From positions 1 to 43,558 of the forward strand of contig JBOGDL010000443.1 of assembly GCA_050701815.1 (NCBI GenBank): DNA of 43,558 bases, read 5' to 3'. Both the position numbers and the translations under genes were made by a program. Shown here piece after piece: positions 15,068-22,095 of this stretch; within the stretch, counting starts at the first letter, position 1; each line of letters begins with the position of its first letter. Origin of the DNA: WHSM01 sp050701815 (lineage in GTDB: Bacteria > Actinomycetota > Actinomycetes > Mycobacteriales > Micromonosporaceae). The notes below the pieces were generated by a model, which was given only the letters and a program-made list of their open reading frames with translations, was not told the DNA's origin and ran no database searches.

Positions 15068-15121
15068 GTCAGGCATTTCGCCTGACCATGGGGAGGACGG
15101 CAGCATGCTGTCCTCCCTTTT
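15068..15121 (+). terminator. Two-hairpin unit after peptide 4, with T-run
   Basis: GTCAGGC-N5-GCCTGAC (15068-15086) is followed by the 12-bp stem GGGAGGACGGCA (15091-15102) / TGCTGTCCTCCC (15106-15117) with one G-U pair, and then TTTT. This copy has the features of an intrinsic terminator. Confidence 0.75.
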
Positions 15122-15136
15122 GCGTGGCAAGGGTCT

Positions 15137-15234
15137 GGACTCGCAGGGAGATCCAGATGTCACAACAGGATGAGGAAGTCCCGGGGAGGGTGGCAGCCTT
15201 CCGCCACCCGCACGCAGGAAAGGGGGTCCCGTAA
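15137..15234 (+). other. Degenerate copy of the peptide 2 leader region; short open frame
   Basis: Positions 15137-15175 match 14024-14063, the stretch just before peptide 2, at roughly 33 of 39 positions (shared core GAGATCCAG, then TGTCAC). A 25-codon frame from the ATG at 15157 (MSQQDEEVPGRVAAFRHPH...) stops at 15234 and does not run into a family leader. It is probably a duplication remnant or an untranslated leader of peptide 5 rather than a gene. A weaker match precedes peptide 6 near 15686. Confidence 0.5.
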
Positions 15235-15336
15235 AGGCGGTACGAGCCAGACGGAAGGGCGCCAACTCGCTGTCCTCACATGGGGGAGGGCCTGAGGGGC
15301 CACAGCACCATGCAAGAAGGGATTGGAAACAAAGGA

Positions 15337-15606
15337 ATGCAGGCTCTTATCAGCTATCCGGAGCTGGACCTGGTCGCGGGGGAGATGCTTCCTGAGCGTG
15401 CCGTTATGTCGACCGTGTTGACGCCGATGTTCGGCAGCCAGGCCGAAGCCGAGTCAACGGTGGTGGCGTACGCCTGCTCATCCGGCTCATCGCCGGCCAC
15501 AGCGATTGGCTTCCTGTTTTTCGACGTCGTCAATCCGTTGAAAGATCTTTCGGCGGCGCCATCGTCAGGTCCGGGATGCGCGCCAGCTGGCATTGTCACC
15601 GACTAG
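15337..15606 (+). CDS. Precursor-like peptide 5, divergent core
   Basis: With the ATG at 15337 the product has 89 residues and its leader MQALISYPELDLVAGEML plus LPERAVMST (18-26) aligns exactly with peptides 2 and 4. The core starts VVAYACSSGSSPATAIG but then diverges to a hydrophobic stretch FLFFDVVNPLKDL before SSGPGCAPAGIV, so the two Cys (47 and 81) are 33 residues apart instead of 26. The ribosome site is doubtful: AAAGGA abuts this ATG, while an in-frame ATG at 15310 (nine residues longer) has GAGGGG 11 nt upstream. It is the most divergent of the short peptides in the core and may make a different product. Confidence 0.78.
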   Translation: MQALISYPELDLVAGEMLPERAVMSTVLTPMFGSQAEAESTVVAYACSSGSSPATAIGFLFFDVVNPLKDLSAAPSSGPGCAPAGIVTD

Positions 15607-15622
15607 TTCGGTGTTGTTCTCG

Positions 15623-15670
15623 TCAGGCACACGCCTGATGACGGGGAGGACGGCTACATGCCGACCTCCC
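15623..15670 (+). terminator. Two-hairpin unit after peptide 5
   Basis: TCAGGC-acac-GCCTGA (15623-15638) is followed by GGGAGGACGGC (15644-15654) / GCCGACCTCCC (15660-15670), 10 of 11 positions paired. Same order and spacing as after peptides 2-4. Confidence 0.65.
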
Positions 15671-15737
15671 GTTTGCGTTTTGGCAAGTGGCTGGGCTCAC
15701 GGGGAGCCCGGCATCATGAGGAAACGGGGGAAGTCTC

Positions 15738-15977
15738 ATGGAAACACCTGTCAGTTTCGGGGGTTTGGAGCAGGTCTTCGGGGAGTTGCTCCCTGAACGG
15801 GCTGTCATGTCCACCCTGGCCCCGATGGGGGTTAACGGCAACGCCGAAGTGGGCCCGCTGTTCGCATTCGCGTGCTCCAGCGGCTCAGCCCCAACTGCCA
15901 ATGACTTCAGCCTGCTCGGAGACACGGAATCCGGGTCAGTTGGTCCGGCGTGTGCGCCGGGCGCCATCGTGATCTAG
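15738..15977 (+). CDS. Precursor-like peptide 6
   Basis: A 79-residue family member. The leader METPVSFGGLEQVFGELL is the least conserved, but LPERAVMST again occupies residues 18-26. The core LFAFACSSGSAPTAND to SVGPACAPGAIVI has Cys46 and Cys72 with 25 residues between, and contains more acidic residues (GDTESG) than the others. The ATG at 15738 is preceded by GGGGGAAG. It is the last peptide of the run and lies 103 bp before an alpha/beta hydrolase gene on the same strand. Core divergence in peptides 5 and 6, with leaders kept, is what a shared processing enzyme would impose. Confidence 0.85.
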   Translation: METPVSFGGLEQVFGELLPERAVMSTLAPMGVNGNAEVGPLFAFACSSGSAPTANDFSLLGDTESGSVGPACAPGAIVI

Positions 15978-16036
15978 CTGAGGTCGGCGGTCAGCTCGTG
16001 CTGGCGGGTGGGGAGGGCGAGCCGCCCTTCCCACCC
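15976..16036 (+). terminator. Two-hairpin unit after peptide 6
   Basis: AGCTGA-N9-TCAGCT (15976-15996) is followed by a 14-bp stem, GGGTGGGGAGGGCG (16006-16019) / CGCCCTTCCCACCC (16023-16036), with one G-U pair. It lies between peptide 6 and the hydrolase, so read-through would decide whether the hydrolase is expressed with the peptides. Confidence 0.68.
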
Positions 16037-16080
16037 GGTCTCAAGTTTCCGCAGCCACCGAATTCCAGGAGAATGGGTTG

Positions 16081-16854
16081 ATGCTTGCCTGCACCCGTAC
16101 CGGCGCCGGTGTGCCACTGATGCTGCTGCACGCGTTTCCCCTGTCGTCCGCGATGTGGGACGCGCAGCGTGGTGGCTTGAGCCGGGAGTGCGAAGTGATC
16201 ACCCCGGACCAGCGTGGCTTCGGCGAATCAGCACAGCTCCTTGACGGGGCGGAGCCGAGTCTGTATGTGCTGGTCGATGACCTTGCCGAGCTGCTTGACC
16301 AGCTTGAGTTGGACCGGGTGGTGCTGGGCGGGCTCTCCATGGGCGGGTACGTCGCGATGGCATTCCTGCGACGACACCCGGATCGAGTGCGAGGGCTCGT
16401 GCTGGCCAACACCAAGGCCAGCCGCGACACACCTGAGGCGGCTGACAACCGGCGCCGGATCGCCAGCGCGGTCGAGACCGCGGGCAGCAGCGAGCCGCTG
16501 CTCGACACGGTGGCCCCGAATCTGCTCGGTACGCGTTCCCGCGCCGATCGTCCGGAGTTGGCCAGGGCCGTGGAGCGTATGACGCTCGCAGCCCCGTACC
16601 AGGCGGTGGCCTGGGCGCAGCGGGCGATGGCGGCGCGAGACGACTCGTTTGACGTGCTGGCGGGCCTTCAAATCCCGGTGCAGGTGATCGCGGGCGAGGA
16701 CGATGCGCTCATGGATGCCTCCGAAGCGCAGGCGATGGCATCCGCCGTGCCGCATGGGGAGTTGACCACTCTCTCGAACGTCGGCCATCTGAGCGCGATG
16801 GAAGCGCCGGCCCACTTCAACGCCGCCGTCAGCGACCTTGTGAAGCGGGCCTGA
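16081..16854 (+). CDS. Alpha/beta hydrolase next to the peptide genes
   Basis: A 257-residue soluble serine hydrolase of the 3-oxoadipate enol-lactonase/BioH-like type. It shows LMLLHAFPLSSAMWD (oxyanion loop), TPDQRGFGES, the nucleophile elbow GLSMGGYVAM, the acid segment VIAGEDDALMD and the catalytic His in VGHLSAMEAP. The ATG at 16081 is preceded by AGGAGA; a TTG one codon upstream is also possible. It follows peptide 6 on the same strand after a hairpin and is convergent with the coiled-coil gene. Serine hydrolases occur in some RiPP loci as peptidases or esterases, but this protein could equally be a housekeeping hydrolase. Substrate unknown. Confidence 0.85.
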   Translation: MLACTRTGAGVPLMLLHAFPLSSAMWDAQRGGLSRECEVITPDQRGFGESAQLLDGAEPSLYVLVDDLAELLDQLELDRVVLGGLSMGGYVAMAFLRRHPDRVRGLVLANTKASRDTPEAADNRRRIASAVETAGSSEPLLDTVAPNLLGTRSRADRPELARAVERMTLAAPYQAVAWAQRAMAARDDSFDVLAGLQIPVQVIAGEDDALMDASEAQAMASAVPHGELTTLSNVGHLSAMEAPAHFNAAVSDLVKRA

Positions 16855-16893
16855 CCATCACGACTGCCGCAGCCAGCTAGCTGCGCGGCTGAC

Positions 16894-18300
16894 TCATTTC
16901 TGCGCTGCGGGCTTGCCTGTGGTTGAGGTCTGACGCTTGTCAGAGTCGTGTTCCGCAGACTTCGACTGCTTGGGCGGCGCCCCGTTGCGATGAGGATTCG
17001 ATGCCTTGCCGTTCAGCTCCTGGTCGGGTTGTGCCGACTCGTCCTCCCCGGACGGGTCATCGCCAGAACCGGGGTCATCAGCGCCGCTTGGTGACGATTC
17101 GGCAGTTGGCTCATCTGAGCCTGACTGTCCCTCTGCAGACTCCTCGAAGTCTTCGTTGGCGAGCAACGCCGCGGAGCTGCCAGCCAAGCGGGCGACCGCC
17201 TCCTTCAAGTGATTCAGGTTTCGGCGGATCTGGCGGCGCTGGTCTTCCAGCTCGTCAACCTTGCGGCGAGCATCCTCGACGAGCTCGTCGGCTGTGGCGC
17301 GGGCAGTCGCCACCAGCTTGTCGGCCTCCTCCTGCGCCGTTTCCACAGTGCGTTTGGCTCGCTCCTCCGCCTGCGCCGGAATCTCGGCCACCTGCTGTTT
17401 GATCTGCGCCAAGACCTGGCTGGCGTGTGACTCGGCGTCGTCGCGGACCTTGGCGGCGTCCTGCTTCGCTGTCGCACGCAGGTGATGCAGCTCCGCGGAC
17501 GTTTCCTCCCGCAACTGCGTGATCTCGTGGTTGGCGGCGGTACGCTTCTCGGTCATCTCCTGCTCAGTGGCCTCGCGGAGGGTGTTGGCGTGATTTTCGG
17601 CGTCAGAGCGAAGCTGCTGCGCGTACGCGGTCGCCTCATCACGGACCTTGCGCGCTTCTTCCTGCGCGCTTAAGTGAAGCTGCTCCGCGTGCGCCTTGGC
17701 CTCTGAGCGCAGCTTCTTGGCGTGCTGCTCAGCCACATCGGCAGCCTGCTGCGCCTCCTGCCGAAGCCGCTGCACGACCGTGGTCTTCTCCGTCACGTAC
17801 GAGTCGACCTTGGCCCGCCGGTCGGCGCTGGCTCGCTCTTCCTCGGCGCGACGGCTGGCGAGCGTTGTCTCGAAATCCTTGCGCGCCTGCTCGGCCTCGG
17901 CTTTAGCTTGGCTGAGGGTCTTCCCGGCTTCCTCGCGCTGCTGAGTGATCTCACTCTGGGCGCGCTGCTTGAGGTACTCGGCTTCCTCTTCCGCAAGCGA
18001 GAGGATCTGCTCCACTCGGGCGCCCAGGTGCCGATAGGTCGCGCGGTCGCCGGTGACCGCGCGGCGCCGCAGGTCGGTGGTCTCGCTCTGAAGCTGCTGT
18101 AGCTGCATGGCGAGGGATTGGGCCTGGCTGTAGACCTGATCGCGCTCGGTGAGCAGCGCGGTGTTCTCAGCGACCAGCTGCTCAACGTATCGATCTACCT
18201 GCTTGCGGTCATAGCCACGGAGGGACAGCTCGAAGCCCGGATCGGCGTCGCCGGTGGTCCCGAGGGCGTTGAACAGGGTGTGGTCACCGCTGTGCGACAT
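16894..18300 (-). CDS. DivIVA-like long coiled-coil protein (Scy/FilP type), first copy
   Basis: A 468-residue cytoskeletal-type protein. After a short head, residues 22-45 (FELSLRGYDRKQVDRYVEQLVAE) match the DivIVA-type N-terminal motif. Residues 45-370 are an almost unbroken coiled coil rich in Ala, Glu, Gln, Arg and Lys with repeated units of the form A-E-x3-x-R-x-E-A. From about 385 on an acidic Ser/Asp/Glu/Pro/Gly tail is probably disordered. In Streptomyces, Scy and FilP of this build organise polar growth with DivIVA. The ATG at 18300 has an AGGATG site. It lies downstream of a second such gene, from which it is separated by a perfect 19-bp hairpin. Orthology to either Scy or FilP cannot be decided by eye. 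Confidence 0.85.
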   Translation of the reverse strand: MSHSGDHTLFNALGTTGDADPGFELSLRGYDRKQVDRYVEQLVAENTALLTERDQVYSQAQSLAMQLQQLQSETTDLRRRAVTGDRATYRHLGARVEQILSLAEEEAEYLKQRAQSEITQQREEAGKTLSQAKAEAEQARKDFETTLASRRAEEERASADRRAKVDSYVTEKTTVVQRLRQEAQQAADVAEQHAKKLRSEAKAHAEQLHLSAQEEARKVRDEATAYAQQLRSDAENHANTLREATEQEMTEKRTAANHEITQLREETSAELHHLRATAKQDAAKVRDDAESHASQVLAQIKQQVAEIPAQAEERAKRTVETAQEEADKLVATARATADELVEDARRKVDELEDQRRQIRRNLNHLKEAVARLAGSSAALLANEDFEESAEGQSGSDEPTAESSPSGADDPGSGDDPSGEDESAQPDQELNGKASNPHRNGAPPKQSKSAEHDSDKRQTSTTGKPAAQK

Positions 18301-18319
18301 GCGTTCATCCTCACACGGA

Positions 18320-18360
18320 ACGTCCCGCCATCCGCAGGGGGCCTGCGGATGGCGGGACGT
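18320..18360 (-). terminator. Perfect 19-bp hairpin between the two coiled-coil genes
   Basis: The arms at 18320-18338 and 18342-18360 are exact complements (ACGTCCCGCCATCCGCAGG) around a 3-nt loop. On the transcribed strand it follows the upstream coiled-coil gene by 80 nt and ends 20 nt before the start of the downstream one, just before its ribosome site. No T-run. It may terminate most transcription or act as a processing or stability element between the genes. Confidence 0.7.
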
Positions 18361-18439
18361 CAGTCACTCGTTTTCGCCAATATCTCTGCTTTGTTTCGCT
18401 GAGCGGAAATCCAGCTCCGGCGCCGTGACAGCTGGGCCG

Positions 18440-19699
18440 CTAGGCGCCGATCTTGTTGTCGGAATCCTTCTTGCCATCGTCCTTCTTCTTGCTGGTGTCC
18501 TCTGCGGCGGCAATCGCGGGAACCGCACCCGGCATGATGCCGCCGAGCATCTCACGCAGCTGGCCCAGCTGCGCCGTGATCGCATCGCGCTGGCGACCGA
18601 GATCCTCGACTTCGCGGCGTGCGGTCTGCGTGGTGTCCTCGGCTTCGGAACGCGCCGAGGAGAGCAGTCGCTGCGATTCGGCCCGAGCATCCGCCACGGT
18701 CTTGTCGGCGTGAGCCTTGGCTTTCTCAATGGTGTCGTTGGCGTGCTGCTCAGCCTCACTGCGCCGGGACTCGGCACGCTGCTCGATCTCTTTGGCGCGG
18801 TCATCCGCGGAGCGGGCGCGCTGCTCGGCCTCGGTGACCAGCTTCTGAGTCGCCTGCACTGCGGAAGCGTGACGCTCGGACTCTTCCCGCTCGGCGGTCT
18901 CGCGCCGCTCAGCGAGCTCGAGCGCGAGGGCCTGCAGCTCCTTGTCGCGCTTCTCCTTGGCGTCGTTGTAGAGCTTCGCCGCCTCGGCCCGCTTCTCCTC
19001 AGCTTCCCGCATCGCCTTGGCGCGCAGCTGGGTGATCTCGCGCTCAGCGGTGGCCCGGAGCGTCGCCACCTCACGCTCGGCGGTCGCCTTGGTCTCGGCG
19101 ACCTCGTGGGCGGTGGCGCTACGCAGCTGCTTGGTCTCGCGGTCGGCGTCACCGCGCAGTGTCTCCGCCTCACGCCGGGCGGCCACCCGGGTTTCCGCCG
19201 CCTCGCGCTCAACGGCGGTGCGCAGGCTTCCAGCCTCCCGCTCGGCAGCAGCCTTCAGCGCCGCGGCCTCAGCCCGCGCCTTGTCGGCGATCTCTCGCGC
19301 CTCGAGTCGGGCGGCGGAAAGGATGCCTTCGGCTTCTCGTTTCGCCTCTGCCCGGTGCTCATTGGCCTGCTCCTCGGCCAGGCGCAGAATGTGCTCAACC
19401 TTGGTGCCGAGGCCGGAAAGAGTGGGGCGGCTGTTCTCTTCAAGCTGCTTCGCCTGATCGCCGAGCTTCTGCTCCAGCCCGGTGGAGCGTTGCTCAGCCT
19501 GGCGCAGCCGGCGCTGGGCGTCGGTCATCCGACGCTCGGCCTCGCCGCGCTCAGTCTCCTTCTGCGCGATCAGCGCGTTCAGACGCTCCACGTGGGAGTC
19601 GACCTGCGCGCGGTCGTAGCCGCGGAGGACAACGGTGAAGTCGGGTTGTTGGTTGGCTGCTTCAAAGAATGACAGGGAGGGCTGCTGGGGCATTGGCAC
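18440..19699 (-). CDS. DivIVA-like long coiled-coil protein (Scy/FilP type), second copy
   Basis: A 419-residue relative of the preceding protein. Its head contains PDFTVVLRGYDRAQVDSHVERLNALI (residues 19-44), the same DivIVA-type motif. Residues 40-375 form a very regular Ala/Glu/Arg-rich coiled coil with TAEREVATLR/TAEREITQLR-like repeats, and GQLREMLGGIMPGAVPAIAAAE then leads to a short Lys/Asp-rich tail. Actinobacterial proteins of this type are sometimes mislabelled 'cellulose-binding protein'. The minus-strand order is this gene, hairpin, first copy. The 236 bp upstream (19700-19935) contain an AT-rich stretch at about 19800-19870 that is the likely promoter; no gene is seen there. The role in polar growth is inferred from family. 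Confidence 0.85.
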   Translation of the reverse strand: MPMPQQPSLSFFEAANQQPDFTVVLRGYDRAQVDSHVERLNALIAQKETERGEAERRMTDAQRRLRQAEQRSTGLEQKLGDQAKQLEENSRPTLSGLGTKVEHILRLAEEQANEHRAEAKREAEGILSAARLEAREIADKARAEAAALKAAAEREAGSLRTAVEREAAETRVAARREAETLRGDADRETKQLRSATAHEVAETKATAEREVATLRATAEREITQLRAKAMREAEEKRAEAAKLYNDAKEKRDKELQALALELAERRETAEREESERHASAVQATQKLVTEAEQRARSADDRAKEIEQRAESRRSEAEQHANDTIEKAKAHADKTVADARAESQRLLSSARSEAEDTTQTARREVEDLGRQRDAITAQLGQLREMLGGIMPGAVPAIAAAEDTSKKKDDGKKDSDNKIGA

Positions 19700-19935
19700 A
19701 TACTCGCAGACGGCAGGGGTCCTTGTGCAAGACCGGTCGGGACATGTTGCCGCTGAAGGAACAGCGGGAATCCCATTGCGCGTCCCACGGCGAGCCCTCA
19801 GTGGCTATTTTAGGCGTTACTTACCATATGTACGTTCTGAACGCAATCATAACGGTCGTTACGCTCACGTTCTCACCGCCCCGCAGTTGACCCCTGTCAA
19901 CCACGGGGAGGGCGCAAGACGGACCCAGCCATTTG

Positions 19936-21276
19936 TCAGCGGTCTCGGAACCGGTTGATCCGGGTGAGATGCCGGCTCCTGAGCTCTCGATCGTGCGCGC
20001 CGAGGCCCTCCTCCGGGGCCAGGCAGAGCACGCCCACCTTGCCCTGGTGCTGGTTGCGATGCACCTCGTACACGGCTTGCCCGGTTTGCTCCAATGGGTA
20101 AACGCGCGAGAGCGTCGGGTGGATACGCCCTTTGGTTATGAGACGGTTAGCTTCCCACGCTTCTCGGTAGTTTGCGAAGTGGCTTCCGATGATCCGTTTC
20201 AGGTTCATCCATAGGTAGCGGTTGTCGTACGAGTGCAGGAAACCCGAGGTGGACGCGCAGGTGACGATCACGCCACCGCGCTTGGCCACGTAAACGCTGG
20301 CGCCGAAGGTCTCCCGGCCAGGGTGCTCGAAGACAATGTCCGGGTCCTCGCCGCCGGTCAGCTCCCGGATCTTGGCGCCGAGGCGTTGCCACTCCTTCGG
20401 ATCTTGATTGTGCTCGTCCCGCCAGAACTGGAACCCCTCGCCGGTGCTCTGGCTGCGGTCGATGATCAGCTCGGCGCCCATGGCACGGCAGATCTCGGCC
20501 TTCTCAGGGCTGGACACCACGCACACCGGGATGCCGCCGCCGGCGAGGGCGTACTGGGTGGCGTACGAGCCGAGGCCGCCGGAGGCGCCCCAGATCAGCA
20601 CCACGTCGCCCTGCTTCATGTCGGCGCCGTTGTGCGACACCAGCTGCCGGTACGCCGTGGAGTTCACCAGCCCGGGGCACGCGGCCTCCTCCCACGTCAG
20701 GTGGGCGGGCTTGGGCATCAGCTGGTTCGCCTTCACCAGACACATCTCGGCGAGCCCGCCGAAGTTGGTCTCGAAGCCCCAGATCCGCTGCTGCGGATCC
20801 ATCATCGTGTCGTCGTGGCCCTGCGGGTCCTCCAACTCGACCGACAGGCAGTGCGCCACGACCTCGTCGCCGGGGCGCCACTTCGTCACCCCGGGCCCGA
20901 CCCGGAGCACCACGCCGGACGCGTCCGACCCGACCACGTGGTACGGCAGATCGTGCCGCTTGGCGAGGTCGGACACTTTGCCGTACCGGCGTAGGAAGCT
21001 GAACGTGGACACCGGCTCGAAGATCGAGGTCCAGACCGTGTTGTAGTTCACAGCGCTGGCCATCACCGCGATCAGCGCTTCCCCGGGGCCCAGCTCGGGG
21101 GTCGGCGCCTCGGTCACCCGCAGGGACTTGCGGGGGTCTTTGTCCTTGGCTGCCTGTCCTTCGAACATCTTTGAGTCGTCTGAATGCACCATCACGGCCC
21201 GGTACGACTCCGGGATCGGTAGCTCGCCCACCGCGTTTGAGTTTCCGCTTGTGATCGCGTCCCGAATCTTCTCCAT
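19936..21276 (-). CDS. ccr: Crotonyl-CoA carboxylase/reductase
   Basis: An MDR-family enzyme that reductively carboxylates crotonyl-CoA with NADPH and CO2 to (2S)-ethylmalonyl-CoA, the key step of the ethylmalonyl-CoA pathway and of extender-unit supply. Seen: NYNTVWTSIFEP (Asn77, Asn79), YHVVGSDASGVV, RIWGFETNFGGLAE (Phe168, Glu169), the nucleotide site IWGASGGLGSYATQ (229-241) and IIGSHFANYREA (His366), matching the four CO2-pocket residues described for Ccr (Asn, Phe, Glu, His). Length 446 is normal. The ATG at 21276 is chosen because GGAGGT precedes it and homologues begin MKEILDAI-like; the frame is open to 21447. mce lies upstream on the same strand, 208 bp away, so the two may be co-transcribed. 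Confidence 0.95.
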   Translation of the reverse strand: MEKIRDAITSGNSNAVGELPIPESYRAVMVHSDDSKMFEGQAAKDKDPRKSLRVTEAPTPELGPGEALIAVMASAVNYNTVWTSIFEPVSTFSFLRRYGKVSDLAKRHDLPYHVVGSDASGVVLRVGPGVTKWRPGDEVVAHCLSVELEDPQGHDDTMMDPQQRIWGFETNFGGLAEMCLVKANQLMPKPAHLTWEEAACPGLVNSTAYRQLVSHNGADMKQGDVVLIWGASGGLGSYATQYALAGGGIPVCVVSSPEKAEICRAMGAELIIDRSQSTGEGFQFWRDEHNQDPKEWQRLGAKIRELTGGEDPDIVFEHPGRETFGASVYVAKRGGVIVTCASTSGFLHSYDNRYLWMNLKRIIGSHFANYREAWEANRLITKGRIHPTLSRVYPLEQTGQAVYEVHRNQHQGKVGVLCLAPEEGLGAHDRELRSRHLTRINRFRDR

Positions 21277-21484
21277 GGGGCTGACCTCCGTCATGTCACC
21301 CTTGGCTGCGGGTCCGGCGCCAGTGCCAGAGTTCGCTAGGTTACCCGTGAGTAATACAGGAGTGGAACAGCTATGTGAGGCACACATCATCCCGCGTGCC
21401 GGCAGGCTTCGCTGCGGGTTCGGCGGCAATCTGCGCGGGGCCGCCACGACAATTCGCCCAGGTCGCGCAGGGAGGCGCTCTGCC

Positions 21485-21979
21485 CTAGGAGTGCGCTGAT
21501 CGAGCCGGCTCCACCAGCTCGATCAACACCCCGCCGGCGTCCTTGGGGTGCACGAAATTGACCCGGGAGCCCGCGGTGCCCCGCTTCGGGGTGTCGTAGA
21601 GCAATCCCACCCCGCGCTCACGCAATGCCGCGCAGGCGGCGTCGATGTCGGCAACGGTGTACGCCAGCTGCTGCAGTCCCGGGCCCCGGCGGTTTAGAAA
21701 CTTCGCGATCGTGGAGTCCGCAGACAGCGGCGCCAGCAGTTGCAGCTGCGCGCCCGGCGTCCCCGAACCGCCCGGCGTCCCCGAACCGCCCTCGGCGCCG
21801 GCGCTGGGGTCAGGACCCACCGCCAGCATCGCCTCGCGCACACCTTGCTCCTGGTTCTCCTCGGTGTGCGTGAGTCGCATCCCGAAGACACGTTGATAGA
21901 ACGCGATCCCTTCGTCGAGATCGGCTATGGCGATTCCCACGTGATCAATGCGTAGGAGCCCGATGCCCGCAGAGTCCAT
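21485..21979 (-). CDS. mce: Methylmalonyl/ethylmalonyl-CoA epimerase
   Basis: A 164-residue vicinal-oxygen-chelate protein that epimerises 2-methylmalonyl-CoA and, in this pathway, ethylmalonyl-CoA. It shows RIDHVGIAIADLDEGIAFY (metal ligand His13), QGVREAMLAVG, AQLQLLAPLSADSTIAKFL (Gln80), SRVNFVHPKDAGGVLIELVEP (Glu154). At the site of the second His ligand the usual GLHH is GLQQ (102-105 region), so Gln replaces the metal His. Residues 58-76 hold a duplicated GGSGTP unit encoded by a perfect 18-bp tandem repeat (21753-21788), an insertion not expected in the family. Divergent from the thiolase gene, 116 bp away; ccr follows downstream. Confidence 0.9.
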   Translation of the reverse strand: MDSAGIGLLRIDHVGIAIADLDEGIAFYQRVFGMRLTHTEENQEQGVREAMLAVGPDPSAGAEGGSGTPGGSGTPGAQLQLLAPLSADSTIAKFLNRRGPGLQQLAYTVADIDAACAALRERGVGLLYDTPKRGTAGSRVNFVHPKDAGGVLIELVEPARSAHS

Positions 21980-22095
21980 GCTCGGTAGTGTTGCGCCTGA
22001 ACGTTGGTTTGGGTGGAAACTCTCCCAATGACATCGGTCTCACAGCTCTCCCGGGCGGCTGCTGCCGCGTCGCCGCGGGCTGATTAGGAGGCGGC

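Noticed and set aside
14071..16854. Lanthipeptide, lasso, sactipeptide or daptide cluster
   Set aside because: None of the corresponding enzymes (LanB/M/C, lasso cyclase, radical SAM, daptide aminotransferase/methyltransferase) is in the window, and the leader does not match those I know.
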